Part shown: positions 33,929-43,497 of the stretch, one piece after another
Layout of the letters: every line of letters begins with the position of its first letter
How positions within the stretch are numbered: position 1 is the first letter of the stretch
Source: Gordonia westfalica
GTDB lineage: Bacteria; Actinomycetota; Actinomycetes; Mycobacteriales; Mycobacteriaceae
DNA length: 64,000 bases
Direction: 5' to 3'
NCBI RefSeq assembly: GCF_900105725.1
Contig: NZ_FNLM01000034.1
Span: forward strand, 1,736,001-1,800,000
Notes under the pieces: model-generated
Seen by the model: only the letters and a program-made list of their open reading frames with translations
The model's database searches: none
Told to the model about the DNA's origin: nothing
Made by a program: the position numbers and the translations under genes

Positions 33929-35716
33929 ATGCAGCAGCAGTACGCCACCCCGTCCGATCTGACGATCGACGACAAGGCGAATCTCGTCGACTCGATCCTC
34001 CGTTACCGGACCGAGCGGCCCACGATGCCGCTCTTCCGCAAGCGCTCCCACAACCAGTGGATCAACGTCACCGCGAAGCACTTCGCGGACGAGGTCGACG
34101 CGGTTGCCAAGGGACTCGTCGCGTCGGGTGTCGAGCCCGGCGACCGCGTGGCGATCCTGTCGTCGACGCGATACGAGTGGACCGTCCTCGACTACGCAAT
34201 CTGGCGCGCCGGGGCGTGCACCGTCGCCATCTACGAGACCTCGGCGCCCGATCAGGTGCAGTGGATCCTCGAGGATTCGGCGGCCAAGCTCCTCGTCGTC
34301 GAGAACCACGAGCACTACACCAAGCACATCCGGGTGATCGACGAGACGCCGACGCTCAAGGAGACCCTGGTCATCGACGACCACGCACTCCCGACGCTGA
34401 GCAAGCGCGGCGCGACCGTCGCCGACGACGAACTCGACCGTCGCCATGCGAATTCGCTGTCCACGGATGCCGCGACCCTGATCTACACCTCGGGCACCAC
34501 CGGCCGCCCGAAGGGTGTCCTGCTCACCCACGCCAACTTCATCGCCGAATGTGCCGCGACCCGTGACGCCGTCGGCGCCGGCCTGGCCGAGGGCAAGACC
34601 ACCCTTCTGTTCCTGCCGCTCGCCCATGTCTTCGCACGCATCATCGCGGTGGCCAGCGTGGAGAACGGGGTCATCCTCGGCCACACCAACGACATCACGA
34701 ACCTCGTCAACGACTTCGCCGTCTTCAAGCCGCACTACGTGCTGTCGGTGCCGCGCGTGTTCGAGAAGGTGTACAACTCGGCCAAGCAGAAGGCCTACGA
34801 CGGCGGCAAGGGCTCGATCTTCGAGAAGGCCACCGAAACCGCCATCGAGTACAGCAAGGCCATGGAGCAGGGCAAGGTCGGCCTCGGCCTGAAGCTCCGC
34901 CACGCGCTTTTCGACAAGCTCGTCTACGGCAAGCTCCGCGCCGCCCTCGGCGGCCAGTGTGAGGGCGCGATCTCCGGCGGCGCCCCGCTCGGCGCCCGCC
35001 TCGGCCACTTCTTCCGCGGCGTCGGCATCCCCGTCTACGAGGGCTACGGCCTGTCGGAGACCACGGCCGCGGTCACGGCCAACAACGAAGAACACCAGAA
35101 GGTCGGTTCGGTCGGCCGTCCCGTGCCCGGCGTGACGATCGCGATCGCCGACGACGGCGAGATCCTGCTCAAGGGGCCGGTCGTGTTCGGCGGGTACTGG
35201 CAGAACGAGGCCGCGACAGCCGATGCGATCCGCGACGGCTGGTTCCACACCGGTGACATCGGCACCCTCGACGACGGCTACCTCTTCATCACCGGCCGCA
35301 AGAAGGAACTGATCGTCACCGCCGGCGGCAAGAACGTCTCCCCCGCACAGCTCGAGGACACCATCCGGGCCCATCCGATGGTCAGCCAGTGCCTGGTGGT
35401 CGGCGACAACAAGCCGTTCATCGCCGCCCTGATCACCATCGACCCGGAGGCCGTCCCCGGCTGGCTCGAGCGCCACAACCTCCCCGCCGACACCCCGATC
35501 TCGACGCTGATCGAGAACGAGGATCTGAAGGCCGAGATCGACGCGGCGGTCAAGGAGGCCAACTCCAAGGTCTCCAACGCAGAGGCGATCAAGAAGTTCA
35601 CCATCCTCGACACCGACTTCTCGATCGAGACCGGTGAGCTGACGCCGACGCTGAAGCTCAAGCGCAACGTCATCCACGACGCGCACAAGCAGGCGATCGC
35701 GGACCTCTACACCTAG
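33929..35716 (+). CDS. fadD15: Long-chain fatty acyl-CoA synthetase (FadD15-like)
   Basis: A 595-residue adenylate-forming enzyme that activates long-chain fatty acids as acyl-AMP, then acyl-CoA. The A3 motif YTSGTTGRPKGVLLTHAN (about residue 183), FLPLAHVFARI, the EGYGLSETTAA A5 region, TGDIGTLDDGYLFITGRKKE and the C-terminal catalytic lysine region (GELTPTLKLKR) are all intact. AGGAG lies four bases before the ATG. It is divergent from deaD and closed by a strong terminator. The likely role is import and recycling of fatty acids, feeding the same pool as FAS-I. Confidence 0.94.
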   Translation: MQQQYATPSDLTIDDKANLVDSILRYRTERPTMPLFRKRSHNQWINVTAKHFADEVDAVAKGLVASGVEPGDRVAILSSTRYEWTVLDYAIWRAGACTVAIYETSAPDQVQWILEDSAAKLLVVENHEHYTKHIRVIDETPTLKETLVIDDHALPTLSKRGATVADDELDRRHANSLSTDAATLIYTSGTTGRPKGVLLTHANFIAECAATRDAVGAGLAEGKTTLLFLPLAHVFARIIAVASVENGVILGHTNDITNLVNDFAVFKPHYVLSVPRVFEKVYNSAKQKAYDGGKGSIFEKATETAIEYSKAMEQGKVGLGLKLRHALFDKLVYGKLRAALGGQCEGAISGGAPLGARLGHFFRGVGIPVYEGYGLSETTAAVTANNEEHQKVGSVGRPVPGVTIAIADDGEILLKGPVVFGGYWQNEAATADAIRDGWFHTGDIGTLDDGYLFITGRKKELIVTAGGKNVSPAQLEDTIRAHPMVSQCLVVGDNKPFIAALITIDPEAVPGWLERHNLPADTPISTLIENEDLKAEIDAAVKEANSKVSNAEAIKKFTILDTDFSIETGELTPTLKLKRNVIHDAHKQAIADLYT

Positions 35717-35769
35717 GCGACCGCGCCAGATACACACTGGCGACCGCGCGAGAGCGATTTCCATCACGA

Positions 35770-35806
35770 CTCACCGCGGCCCGGGATGACTCCGGGCCGC
35801 GGTGAG
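35770..35806 (+). terminator. Intrinsic terminator after fadD15
   Basis: CTCACCGCGGCCCGG (35770-35784) pairs with CCGGGCCGCGGTGAG (35792-35806) without mismatch; the loop is seven bases. A CTCTATCTTC tail follows. It ends fadD15 transcription just ahead of the next gene. Confidence 0.8.
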
Positions 35807-35822
35807 CTCTATCTTCAGATCA

Positions 35823-37034
35823 ATGTCTGCGAACCGAGGGTCTGTGAAGCGGGGAACCGGAAACCGGGATCTCGCCATCGACGCCACCCGCGGTGTGGCG
35901 ATCTGGAGCATGGTCACCGCACACTTCGCCACCGACGCCCCGCTGGCGTCGCCCACCCACGCTTTTCCCTACGTCGACGGCATGTCGGCGTTCGTCATGC
36001 TCTCGGGCATCGTGCTGGGTCTCGTATACCAGCGCTGGGTCAACCGTTACGGCCTCCGATTCGCCTACGTGCGGCTGGCCAAACGGATCGCGGTCCTCTA
36101 CCTGTGTCAGCTGCTGATCGCATTGGTGGCCGTCGCGGCGGCACTCGAGGGACACCGCTGGCTGACGCTGCTGCTGCCCGTCGACGGCTGGGCCGACGGC
36201 ATCTGGCTGTCGGTGACGATGCAGTACCTGCCGAGCGGCGGGAACATCCTCCTGCTCTACATGGTGTTGATGATCTCGGCGTTCGCACTCTTCCCGCTGC
36301 TGCAACGGGGCTGGTGGGCGTGGATTGTCGCTGCATCCCTCGCGTTGTACGCGGTGTCGCTGGTCTGGTCCCCGGACTGGTTCTACCTCAGCGCCTACCA
36401 GGCGGCACCGCACATCCAGAACGTGGCCGGCTGGCAGATCATGTTCATCCCGTCGGTGGTCATCGGCTGGAACTGGACCCGGTGGAGTGTCCCCGAGTTC
36501 ATCGACCGCTGGCTCATCGTCATCGTCGCGGTGGCGGTGACGGTCGCACTGTTCTTCCATTTCGGAGTCGACGCGGGCCCGTGGGCGCACCTCGAGCCCG
36601 CCATCGCCGACAAGCTGGACTTCCGCCCGGCCCGCGCCATCGGCGCCTACCTGGTGATCCCCGCCCTCTACGGGGTGTTCCGGTTGCTGCTGCGGTGGTG
36701 GCATCACGACTGGCTGCGTCCGCTGGTGATGACCGGCACCCGGAGCCTCGACTCCTACGTCATCCAGGCGATCGCCCTGGTCGTCGTGCCGATCCACATC
36801 GCGCACCGGCCGTGGGACACGCTCACCATGCAGGCCGTCGCCCTGCTGGTCTTCGCCGTCTGCTGGGCCTGGGCCGAGTTCCGGTACTTCACGCACATCG
36901 ACAAGCTGCACAAGGTCCCGGGACGGATGGCGCAGCGCATCCTGCCGGACCGCGTCGTCGCGTCCGTGCCGCCGGGCCCGGAGCCCGGGGTGCTGACCCC
37001 CGAACAGCCGCAACCGACGGGAGCCCATGCATGA
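35823..37034 (+). CDS. OpgC-like multi-pass membrane protein (acyltransferase-3 superfamily)
   Basis: A 403-residue integral membrane protein with about ten hydrophobic helices and the OpgC-type N-terminus (DLAIDATRGVAIWSMVTAHF, then a GMSAFVMLSGIVLGLVYQRW segment). OpgC proteins transfer succinyl or acyl groups to extracytoplasmic glucans, and related proteins modify cell-envelope glycans. The conserved R-D-xx-RG and HFxxD-like residues are in the first helix. Start at 35823 (MSANRGSVKRGT) is preferred because an earlier start would lie in the fadD15 terminator. The stop overlaps the next start (ATGA). The substrate is unknown. Confidence 0.8.
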   Translation: MSANRGSVKRGTGNRDLAIDATRGVAIWSMVTAHFATDAPLASPTHAFPYVDGMSAFVMLSGIVLGLVYQRWVNRYGLRFAYVRLAKRIAVLYLCQLLIALVAVAAALEGHRWLTLLLPVDGWADGIWLSVTMQYLPSGGNILLLYMVLMISAFALFPLLQRGWWAWIVAASLALYAVSLVWSPDWFYLSAYQAAPHIQNVAGWQIMFIPSVVIGWNWTRWSVPEFIDRWLIVIVAVAVTVALFFHFGVDAGPWAHLEPAIADKLDFRPARAIGAYLVIPALYGVFRLLLRWWHHDWLRPLVMTGTRSLDSYVIQAIALVVVPIHIAHRPWDTLTMQAVALLVFAVCWAWAEFRYFTHIDKLHKVPGRMAQRILPDRVVASVPPGPEPGVLTPEQPQPTGAHA

Positions 37035-38251
37035 CCGGTGACACGACACCCGGAGCCATGACAACCGGAGCGATGACACCCGGAGCGATGACACGGAGTG
37101 TGCACGCCGGGAACGACTCGTCGGGTCCGTCGGTCCGCACGCCCATCACGATGGCCAATTCGTATCACCTGCCGCCCGAACCGGAACGGATGAGCTGGTC
37201 GGGTACCGACCAGCTGTTCTACACGCGTAACACCGGCGCGAATCAGGTCGCGCTCCAGGACAAACTCGCCGCAGTCGAGGAAGCCGAGGACGCGGTCGTC
37301 CTGGCCTCCGGCGTCGCCGCACTGCACGCGGTGTTCTTCACCTTCCTGTCGACGGGCGACCACGTCGTCGTCTCGGACACGACCTACGAGGCGACGTGGA
37401 AGCTGTGGGCGGAGCTGCTGCCGAACAAGTACGGCATCGAGGCGACCTTCGTCGACATCACCGACCCCGAGAACGTGCGGGCGGCGCTGCGCCCCGACAC
37501 GCGACTGGTGGCGGTCGAGACGATCGCGAACCCGACGACCAAGGTCGGGGACATCGAGGCGCTCGCCGACATCGCGCATTCCGGCGACGCTCTGCTGCTC
37601 GTCGACTCGACCTTCACGCCGCCGCCGCTGTACCGGCCGCTCGCCGACGGCGCCGACCTGGTCGTGCACTCGCTGACCAAGTACATCAACGGCCACGGTG
37701 ACGCGATGGGCGGTGCCGTCCTGGGGCGGTCCGAGCTGATCGGCCGGATCAAAGAGGAGGCGATGGTCGACGTCGGCGGCGTGATCTCGCCGTTCAACGC
37801 ATGGCTGATCGCCCGCGGTGCCATCACCCTCCCGCTGCGGCTCGCCCAGCACCAGCGCACCGCCGAACGCGTCGCGGCCTTCCTCGACGCCGACCCGCGC
37901 ATCGCCTACGTCCGCTACCCCGGCCTCGCCTCGCACCCCGAACACGAGCTCGCGGCGCGCCAGTTCGGCGGACGTGGGTTCGGCGCGATGATGGCGTTCG
38001 CCGTCCGCGGGGACTCGGCGACGCAGAACCGTTTCGTCGGGGCCCTGACGGTGATCACCTCCGCGGTGTCACTCGGCCACGACGAGTCGCTGATCGTCCA
38101 CGTCGGCCCCGACGGGCCTCGTGTCGCCGCCTACCCCGAGCCGTTCCGCGAGTGGGGTCACCTCCGCTTCTCCGTCGGCCTGGAAGATGCCGACGACCTG
38201 ATCGCAGACATCTCCCGGGCGCTGGACGCAACCTTCCCGCACGGCGGCTGA
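37031..38251 (+). CDS. Cys/Met metabolism PLP-dependent enzyme (cystathionine gamma-synthase/lyase family)
   Basis: A 406-residue pyridoxal-phosphate enzyme. The PLP lysine is in VVHSLTKYINGHGDAMGGAV; VLASGVAALHAVFFTFLSTG, the LVDSTFTPPPLY aspartate strand and FNAWLIARGAITLPLRLAQH fit the family, which includes cystathionine gamma-synthase, cystathionine beta/gamma-lyase and methionine gamma-lyase. The exact reaction cannot be fixed by sequence reading. The substrate tyrosines seem only partly conserved. The ATG overlaps the upstream stop, and three further in-frame ATGs follow in tandem repeats (37046-37090), so the real start is uncertain. The folded enzyme begins near MTRSVHAGNDSSGPSVRTPI. 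Confidence 0.85.
   Translation: MTGDTTPGAMTTGAMTPGAMTRSVHAGNDSSGPSVRTPITMANSYHLPPEPERMSWSGTDQLFYTRNTGANQVALQDKLAAVEEAEDAVVLASGVAALHAVFFTFLSTGDHVVVSDTTYEATWKLWAELLPNKYGIEATFVDITDPENVRAALRPDTRLVAVETIANPTTKVGDIEALADIAHSGDALLLVDSTFTPPPLYRPLADGADLVVHSLTKYINGHGDAMGGAVLGRSELIGRIKEEAMVDVGGVISPFNAWLIARGAITLPLRLAQHQRTAERVAAFLDADPRIAYVRYPGLASHPEHELAARQFGGRGFGAMMAFAVRGDSATQNRFVGALTVITSAVSLGHDESLIVHVGPDGPRVAAYPEPFREWGHLRFSVGLEDADDLIADISRALDATFPHGG
37046..37090 (+). repeat. Three 15-bp tandem repeats at the start of the PLP enzyme gene
   Basis: ACACCCGGAGCCATG, ACAACCGGAGCGATG and ACACCCGGAGCGATG follow one another. Each contains GGAG, four bases before an ATG in the same frame, so every unit looks like a ribosome site plus start codon. 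The encoded peptide repeats T-P/T-G-A-M. Copy-number change here would alter the number of start sites without breaking the frame. Confidence 0.8.
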
Positions 38252-38305
38252 GCGCGCGTATCGTTCGAGCGGCCGGTGCCTCATCGCCGGCGGAAGGTGG
38301 CGAAG

Positions 38306-39124
38306 ATGTCAGGCAATCCGGTGACCGGCGCGGTCGATCGCGCCACCGACAGCCCGTGGTTCGAGCGTGTGGCACGCGCCGGGCATGCCGTCAGCGGGCT
38401 CCTCCACCTGCTCATCGCCTACATCATCGTGCGACTCGCATTCGGCGACAGCGGAAACGCCGACCAGTCCGGGGCCCTGAGCATTTTCGCCGGCAACGCC
38501 GGCGGCCGGCTGGTTCTCTGGGTTGCCGCCGTCGCGTTCGCCGCGCTCGCCCTGTGGCGTCTCGCCGAGGCCATCGTCGGCCCGCATGCGACCGAACCCG
38601 GCCGGGACAACGACGGCGCGCAGGACTGGCTGGACCGTGGAAAGGCCCTGTCGCTGGCCGTTGTCTACGTCGGGTTCGCGTGGACGGCCGTGCGATTCGC
38701 GATGGGCAGCGGCCAGTCGAGCGGCAAGGAGAACGCCGGGCTCACCGCACGCCTGATGCAGTCCGGCGGCGGCAAGTTCGTCGTGGTGGTCGCCGGGCTC
38801 GTCATCATCGGCGTCGGTGTCTACCACGTGTACAAGGGCGCGAGCCGCTCGTTCCTCGACGACCTCAAGATCCACGACGACCGAGCGGCCACGATCGCCG
38901 GGGTGGCCGGTTACTGCGGGAAGGGTCTGGTGCTGGTCGGTACCGGCATCCTCGTGCTCGTCGCGGTGGCCACCGCCGACCCGTCGAAGGCGAGCGGGAT
39001 CGACGGGACGGTCAAGTCGCTCGCCGGCCTGCCCGCCGGTCAGGTCCTGATGCTCCTGGCCGCGCTGGGTATCGCGAGCTACGGCGTGTACTGCTACTGG
39101 CTCACCCGGTTCGCCCGGATGTGA
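38306..39124 (+). CDS. DUF1206 membrane protein
   Basis: A 272-residue membrane protein with three internally similar units, each with two membrane helices. Repeated family features are ARAGHAVSGLLHLLIAYIIV, the RGKALSLAVVYVGFAW segment and GYCGKGLVLVGTGILVLVAV, with short amphipathic loops between. That threefold repeat is characteristic of DUF1206, common in actinobacteria and cyanobacteria, with no known function. The start at 38306 has GGAAGG upstream. It stands alone, 54 bases after the PLP enzyme gene. Confidence 0.85.
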   Translation: MSGNPVTGAVDRATDSPWFERVARAGHAVSGLLHLLIAYIIVRLAFGDSGNADQSGALSIFAGNAGGRLVLWVAAVAFAALALWRLAEAIVGPHATEPGRDNDGAQDWLDRGKALSLAVVYVGFAWTAVRFAMGSGQSSGKENAGLTARLMQSGGGKFVVVVAGLVIIGVGVYHVYKGASRSFLDDLKIHDDRAATIAGVAGYCGKGLVLVGTGILVLVAVATADPSKASGIDGTVKSLAGLPAGQVLMLLAALGIASYGVYCYWLTRFARM

Positions 39125-39140
39125 CCGACGCCGACCGTTC

Positions 39141-40689
39141 TCAGTTCGCCTCGTACAGAATGCCGCGTCCGATCGCCTCGCGGACCACCGGCAGAGCCGC
39201 GGTGGCCAACGCGTCGGGGTCGACGCCGTGGAACCCGGCGAGCAACTCGATGAGCGTCTGCAGGGGAACCTGTCCGCGACATCCCGCGAGCAGTGCGCGC
39301 GACACCTCGTCGACGCCGAGAACAGCGGCGGGACCGCCGGGGCGACGCACGGCGGAACCGACCTGTTGCCATCCCTCCTCGCCGGGCAGCGAATGTTCCT
39401 CGAGCATCACCGGCGCCACCGACAGGCGCTTGTCCAGGAGTTCCGCGTCGGACGTCTCCCGCAGGTAGCGTCGGCGGGTCAGGAAGGCCTGCGCCTCCGG
39501 ACCGGTGATCTCTTCGCCTGCGCCGGTGATCTCCTCGATCACAATGTCGGGTTCCCGGTCCTCCCCGCTTCCGGCGCGCGAACGGTGATGGAGCCCATGC
39601 CGATCGCGACGATGTCGTTGTCGTCGAACCAGTCCAGCCACTGCTCCCCGCGTCGGGCGGCGGCCTGGTCGTCCTCGCCGGCGTCGGAGAGCCACAGGGA
39701 CACATAACTGATCGGGTCCGCGGCCTCGCGTTGCACGACCCAGGCGTCGAGGCCGGTTCCCTCGAGCCAGCCGCCGACCCGCTCGCGCCAGTCCGCGCCG
39801 TCGCGGATGATCCAGTTGGCCAGGATCTGGGCGGTGCCGCCCGGGTTCAGGTGCGCGGGCAACTCGCGGATGAGCTGCTCGCACAGCGCATCTCCGACGA
39901 CGCCGGAGTCGCGGTAGATGTAGTCCTGGTTTCCGGTCCCGACGACGAACGGCGGGTTGGAGACGATCAGGTCGAACCGCTCCCCCTTCACCGGCTCGAA
40001 CATGCTGCCCGCGCGCAGATCCCACGACATGCCGTTGAGTCGGGCCGTCGCCCGCGCCAGCGCGAGTGCCCGTTCGTTGGTGTCGGTGGCGACGATCTCC
40101 TCGCAGTGCGAGTTCAGGTGCAGCGCCTGGATACCGCAGCCGGTACCGATGTCGAGGGCGCGCCGTGCCGGCTCACGAATGATCGCCCGCGCCAAGGACA
40201 TCGAGGCCCCACCGATGCCGAGCACGTGATCGCGGGCGACGGGGCCGGGTCGCATGGCGGCGTCTTGATCGGCGACGACGAGGAAGTCGTGCGTCTCGTC
40301 GCCGTGCGGGCGGATGTCGAGGGTCGCGCGCAGCATCCCGTCGTCGATCCGGGTCAGGACGCCCTGGGCGACGAGTGCGTCGACGCCGGTGGACGGGAAC
40401 GCCCGGGCGACACGGATTTCCGGTTCGTCCGAGCCGAGCAGGAACAGCCGGACGACGGTCGCGAGCGGCACCTCGTCGTCGTCGACAGATGTCTCGGCGG
40501 TCGTCGCGAGGGCAGGCCACCACACGCCACGGAGCAGCGCGGCGTGGACGTCCTCACCGAGGAGTTCGGTGACGCCGTCGGTCGTGTAGCCCGCAGCGCG
40601 GAGGTCGGCTCCCAGAGCGTCGACGACCGTGTCGTCGGCGAGCGGATGGGGGATGGATGTCGCGCCGTCACCCCGTTGAGGCTACTCAT
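39141..40689 (-). pseudogene. SAM-dependent methyltransferase (HemK/RlmG-like), two apparent frameshifts
   Basis: The main frame (39539-40525) has a Rossmann methyltransferase: RRALDIGTGCGIQALHLNSH, ATDTNERALALARATARLNG and the catalytic LIVSNPPFVVGTG (NPPF). Upstream, without any start codon, the same frame encodes LADDTVVDALGADLRAAGYT, clearly the family's N-terminal domain; the only ATG (40689, MSSLNG) is in another frame. Downstream, a third frame encodes EDREPDIVIEEITGAGEEIT to the end at 39141. Adding one G in the GGGG runs at 40671-40674 and 39563-39566 restores a single 516-residue protein. Mutation or undercalled homopolymers; the second is quite possible. The NPPF signature suggests N-methylation of a glutamine or guanine. 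Confidence 0.85.
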
Positions 40690-40723
40690 CGCACAACGGT
40701 CGAATCGCGGGAGACCCTTCTCG

Positions 40724-41473
40724 TCAGCAGCCGGACAGCACGCGGCTCATCGCCTGACGCTCGGCCGCGGTGACCCACAGGCCGTAGGACTTCTTCACCT
40801 CGATCTGACGGCTGACGTAGGTGCATCGATACGCCTTGTTCGGGGGCAGCCAGGTGGCGGCATCGCCGGCCCCCTTGCTCTGGTTGACCGTTCCCGACAC
40901 GGCCTGGAGGTTCCGCGGGTCGTTGGCGAACGCGAGACGACGACCCGCGTCCCACTGGGCCGCGCCCTTCTGCCAGGCGTCCGAGAGGGCGACTACATGG
41001 TCGATCTGAACGAGCGCCGACGTGTCCTGGCCACGGGTGAACGGCAGGGCCTTTCCCGAGTAGGCGTCGACGAGGGTCCCCGACAGCACGCGGCAGCCGT
41101 CGGCGTGCACGGTGATGTCGACGAGGTCGCGGCGCAGGATGTCCTCGCGGGTCCGACATCCGTTGCGGCCGTACTGCACGTCGACCGCGTCGTCCCAGGC
41201 CGCACCGAATCGCGGGCGTGAGTATCCGGTCTTGGGTGCCCGGCCCTTGACCGGCAGCGCGTCGAGGTCGGCCAGGGCGCCGACCGCCGACGGCGTGACG
41301 GACGACGGAGTGGGTGGCGGCAGCGGAACCGAGCGAGACGGGACCGGCGCGGCATCCGGGACCGATGCGGTGTCCGGGGACGACTCAGGGGACGACAGCA
41401 AGCCGAATCCACCGAGCACGGCGACGAGGCAGACCACTCCGATTCCCGGCAACACCGCCGTCCGTCGTCTCAT
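40724..41473 (-). CDS. Secreted HNH-type (DUF1524) nuclease-like protein
   Basis: A 249-residue exported protein. The N-terminus (MRRRTAVLPGIGVVCLVAVL) is a signal/membrane segment, followed by a Pro/Ser-rich linker to about residue 85. The mature domain has the DUF1524 pattern: VQIDHVVALSDAWQKGAAQW with the catalytic DHV, then NDPRNLQAVSGTVNQSKGAG, completing the HNH fold, and paired cysteines (NGCRTRED, HADGCRVLSG, YRCTYV, LSGC) for disulfides. It probably degrades nucleic acid outside the membrane. It is divergent from a secreted protein, with an iron box in the gap; regulation by iron is therefore possible. Confidence 0.85.
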   Translation of the reverse strand: MRRRTAVLPGIGVVCLVAVLGGFGLLSSPESSPDTASVPDAAPVPSRSVPLPPPTPSSVTPSAVGALADLDALPVKGRAPKTGYSRPRFGAAWDDAVDVQYGRNGCRTREDILRRDLVDITVHADGCRVLSGTLVDAYSGKALPFTRGQDTSALVQIDHVVALSDAWQKGAAQWDAGRRLAFANDPRNLQAVSGTVNQSKGAGDAATWLPPNKAYRCTYVSRQIEVKKSYGLWVTAAERQAMSRVLSGC

Positions 41474-41537
41474 CCCGGCATCGTTGCACGCGTACCCGAC
41501 ACCGGGCGCGCACCCAGAAATCCGACAGAGCGGAAAC

Positions 41538-41556
41538 TTAGGGTAGGGTAACCGAA
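41538..41556. promoter_or_regulatory. IdeR/DtxR iron box
   Basis: TTAGGGTAGGGTAACCGAA matches the mycobacterial IdeR consensus TTAGGTTAGSCTAACCTAA at 16 of 19 positions. It lies 65 bases from the start of the DUF1524 gene on one side and 88 bases from the first possible ATG of the secreted-protein gene on the other. Iron-loaded IdeR would repress one or both genes. Confidence 0.6.
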
Positions 41557-41713
41557 ATCCTCGGCAGGCCCCTGGCCCGGCGCCGCGGGTGTCAACCGGA
41601 CACGTCGTCGTGCCGGACACGTCGGCTCGTCAGATGGTGGGGACATGGGTTCAGGTGGGGACAGGTCATCGCTGCACGCCTCGGGGACGGGCGCATCCTC
41701 ACGCGGCGGCAAC

Positions 41714-43351
41714 ATGATCCGGATCACCGCGATCCTGACCCTCACGATGCTGCTTCCGAGCGTCGCCACATCGAACGGGTCGGCTGCGATGATCGGCCGG
41801 ACCGCCCCGTTCGCTCCCGCACCGACACCGGTCCACGAGGTGAATCCCACCGCCGAACCGACGACGGAGACGTATCCCGAGCGCCTCGAGCTCGTCGGGC
41901 AGCTCCAGCGTCCGCGGCTACCGACCCCGAAGGCCCTCGTCGACGAGGAGACCAGTTGCGCCAGTGGAGATTTCACGACACTGTCGGTGGTCTATGACGC
42001 GTTGTTCGAATCTGTCCACGAGATCCTGCCGCCGGCCTTGCAGGGACCTGCACTTGCACAGCAGGCCGCCGCGCACCGCGACATGCAGATGTTGCACATC
42101 TCGACCCTGGCCGTCTCGGAGAATCCGCTCACGCTGGGAGCCGAGTTCGACGACCCCGCGCTGCGGTACCGGTCTCCCCTGTCTCAGCTGCTCGTGTCCG
42201 GGCTCCTCAAGATCCGCGACGGCCGTGAGTCGGAGGCGATCCCGCTCGGGAACATCACCGTCCTGCAGGCCGTCGAGACGGTGTGGCTCTACCTCTTCGC
42301 CACGGTTCTCATCCCGACCCGCTTCGTCATCGGCAACGTACCCCCGCTGGGTAGTCCGCTGACCGGGACGAACGCAGACGCCTTCGCGCCGTACGTCACC
42401 TACAACGGACTGCTGTCGTACGCCCTGAGATACACCGAGCGCGGCCTGGACGAGCTCTACCACCGCACGGCCGGCGCATTGCTCCACCAGTGCGTGGCAC
42501 GGGTGACCGACGAGCAGCGCGCGCAGGCCGGCGCGCCGAGCGAGACCGTCCGCTTCGACATCCCCATCGCCCCGATCGTGCGCGAGGTCGCCGGGCACCT
42601 CGCGCTCGCCGACACCGAGACCTGCACTCCCATCGGGCAACTCACCCTCCGTCGTCTGGTGACATATGTCTCCGAGCAGGCTCAGGCCCAGAATCCGCGC
42701 GGCGCCGGGAGGATTCAGGCGGAGACCACCCGGCTCCTCGGTGCCATGCGCGGGATCCGCATCCACCACAACCTGATCCCGCTCGACCCCGACGAAGAGC
42801 GCTCGGTCGGTGAGCGCGTGATGTCGCGTATGGGCACGGCGATCCCGATCTTCGGCGGAACACCTCTCGACATCATGCTCGGCATCTCCCACAACCTGGG
42901 CCACGGCGCCGATCCCTGGGAGACCGTGTCGGCGGACGAGCTGACCGTCAGCAAGCCGATCACCGCCGTGTATTACGCGAGCAAACTGGCGCTGCACTTC
43001 ACCGGGCTGGTCGGCAGCCAGTTCGAGCCTGCGTTCCTCGGCGACAGCCCCTTCAGCTTCACGCGGCTGATGGTCTCGACCCTTGATCTCCCGCTGGCGT
43101 ACGGCTTGATCACCGCCCATCACGTCATCCGCTCGATGTGTCTCCGAGCCGACGACACCAGCGGAACCGGCCTGGGAGCGGAGGCGAATCGCCTACCGGC
43201 AGCGACCCCGACGACCACCCGGACACCGTCGTCTCCGACGACCAACCGGACACCGACGGTTCCGCGCACGTCACGGGCGATTCCGAAGCCGCCGCCCGCC
43301 CCGCTGATCCCGGGCCTCCCCGTCCTGTCCCTTCCGGGACTGCCGGGATAG
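41714..43351 (+). CDS. Secreted protein of unknown function, iron box upstream
   Basis: A 545-residue exported protein starting at ATG 41714 (signal peptide MIRITAILTLTMLLPSVATS); an ATG at 41645 would add 23 unlikely residues. The body is a single large domain, helical with conserved-looking Trp/Tyr/His segments (HRDMQMLHISTLAVSENP, IHHNLIPLDPDEERSVGERV) and few cysteines. The C-terminus (from about 485) is a Pro/Thr-rich tail ending LPVLSLPGLPG. It is not recognised. The iron box at 41538-41556 suggests expression under iron limitation. There is no lipobox and no sortase motif. Confidence 0.7.
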   Translation: MIRITAILTLTMLLPSVATSNGSAAMIGRTAPFAPAPTPVHEVNPTAEPTTETYPERLELVGQLQRPRLPTPKALVDEETSCASGDFTTLSVVYDALFESVHEILPPALQGPALAQQAAAHRDMQMLHISTLAVSENPLTLGAEFDDPALRYRSPLSQLLVSGLLKIRDGRESEAIPLGNITVLQAVETVWLYLFATVLIPTRFVIGNVPPLGSPLTGTNADAFAPYVTYNGLLSYALRYTERGLDELYHRTAGALLHQCVARVTDEQRAQAGAPSETVRFDIPIAPIVREVAGHLALADTETCTPIGQLTLRRLVTYVSEQAQAQNPRGAGRIQAETTRLLGAMRGIRIHHNLIPLDPDEERSVGERVMSRMGTAIPIFGGTPLDIMLGISHNLGHGADPWETVSADELTVSKPITAVYYASKLALHFTGLVGSQFEPAFLGDSPFSFTRLMVSTLDLPLAYGLITAHHVIRSMCLRADDTSGTGLGAEANRLPAATPTTTRTPSSPTTNRTPTVPRTSRAIPKPPPAPLIPGLPVLSLPGLPG

Positions 43352-43497
43352 CAACTCAGATCTGACAACGATTCGGTCCCGTTCGGGATGACAACCCCTC
43401 AATTCAGTATGATCACCCCTACGACCGGGTCAAACGTGCCACTTCGGCACGTCCGGCCCCGGAGAGCACTCTCCCTGACCGGAAGGACCGCAACGCC

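Noticed and set aside
33875..35767. 630-codon minus-strand frame opposite fadD15
   Set aside because: Composition is that of an antisense shadow; fadD15 has all family motifs and a terminator.
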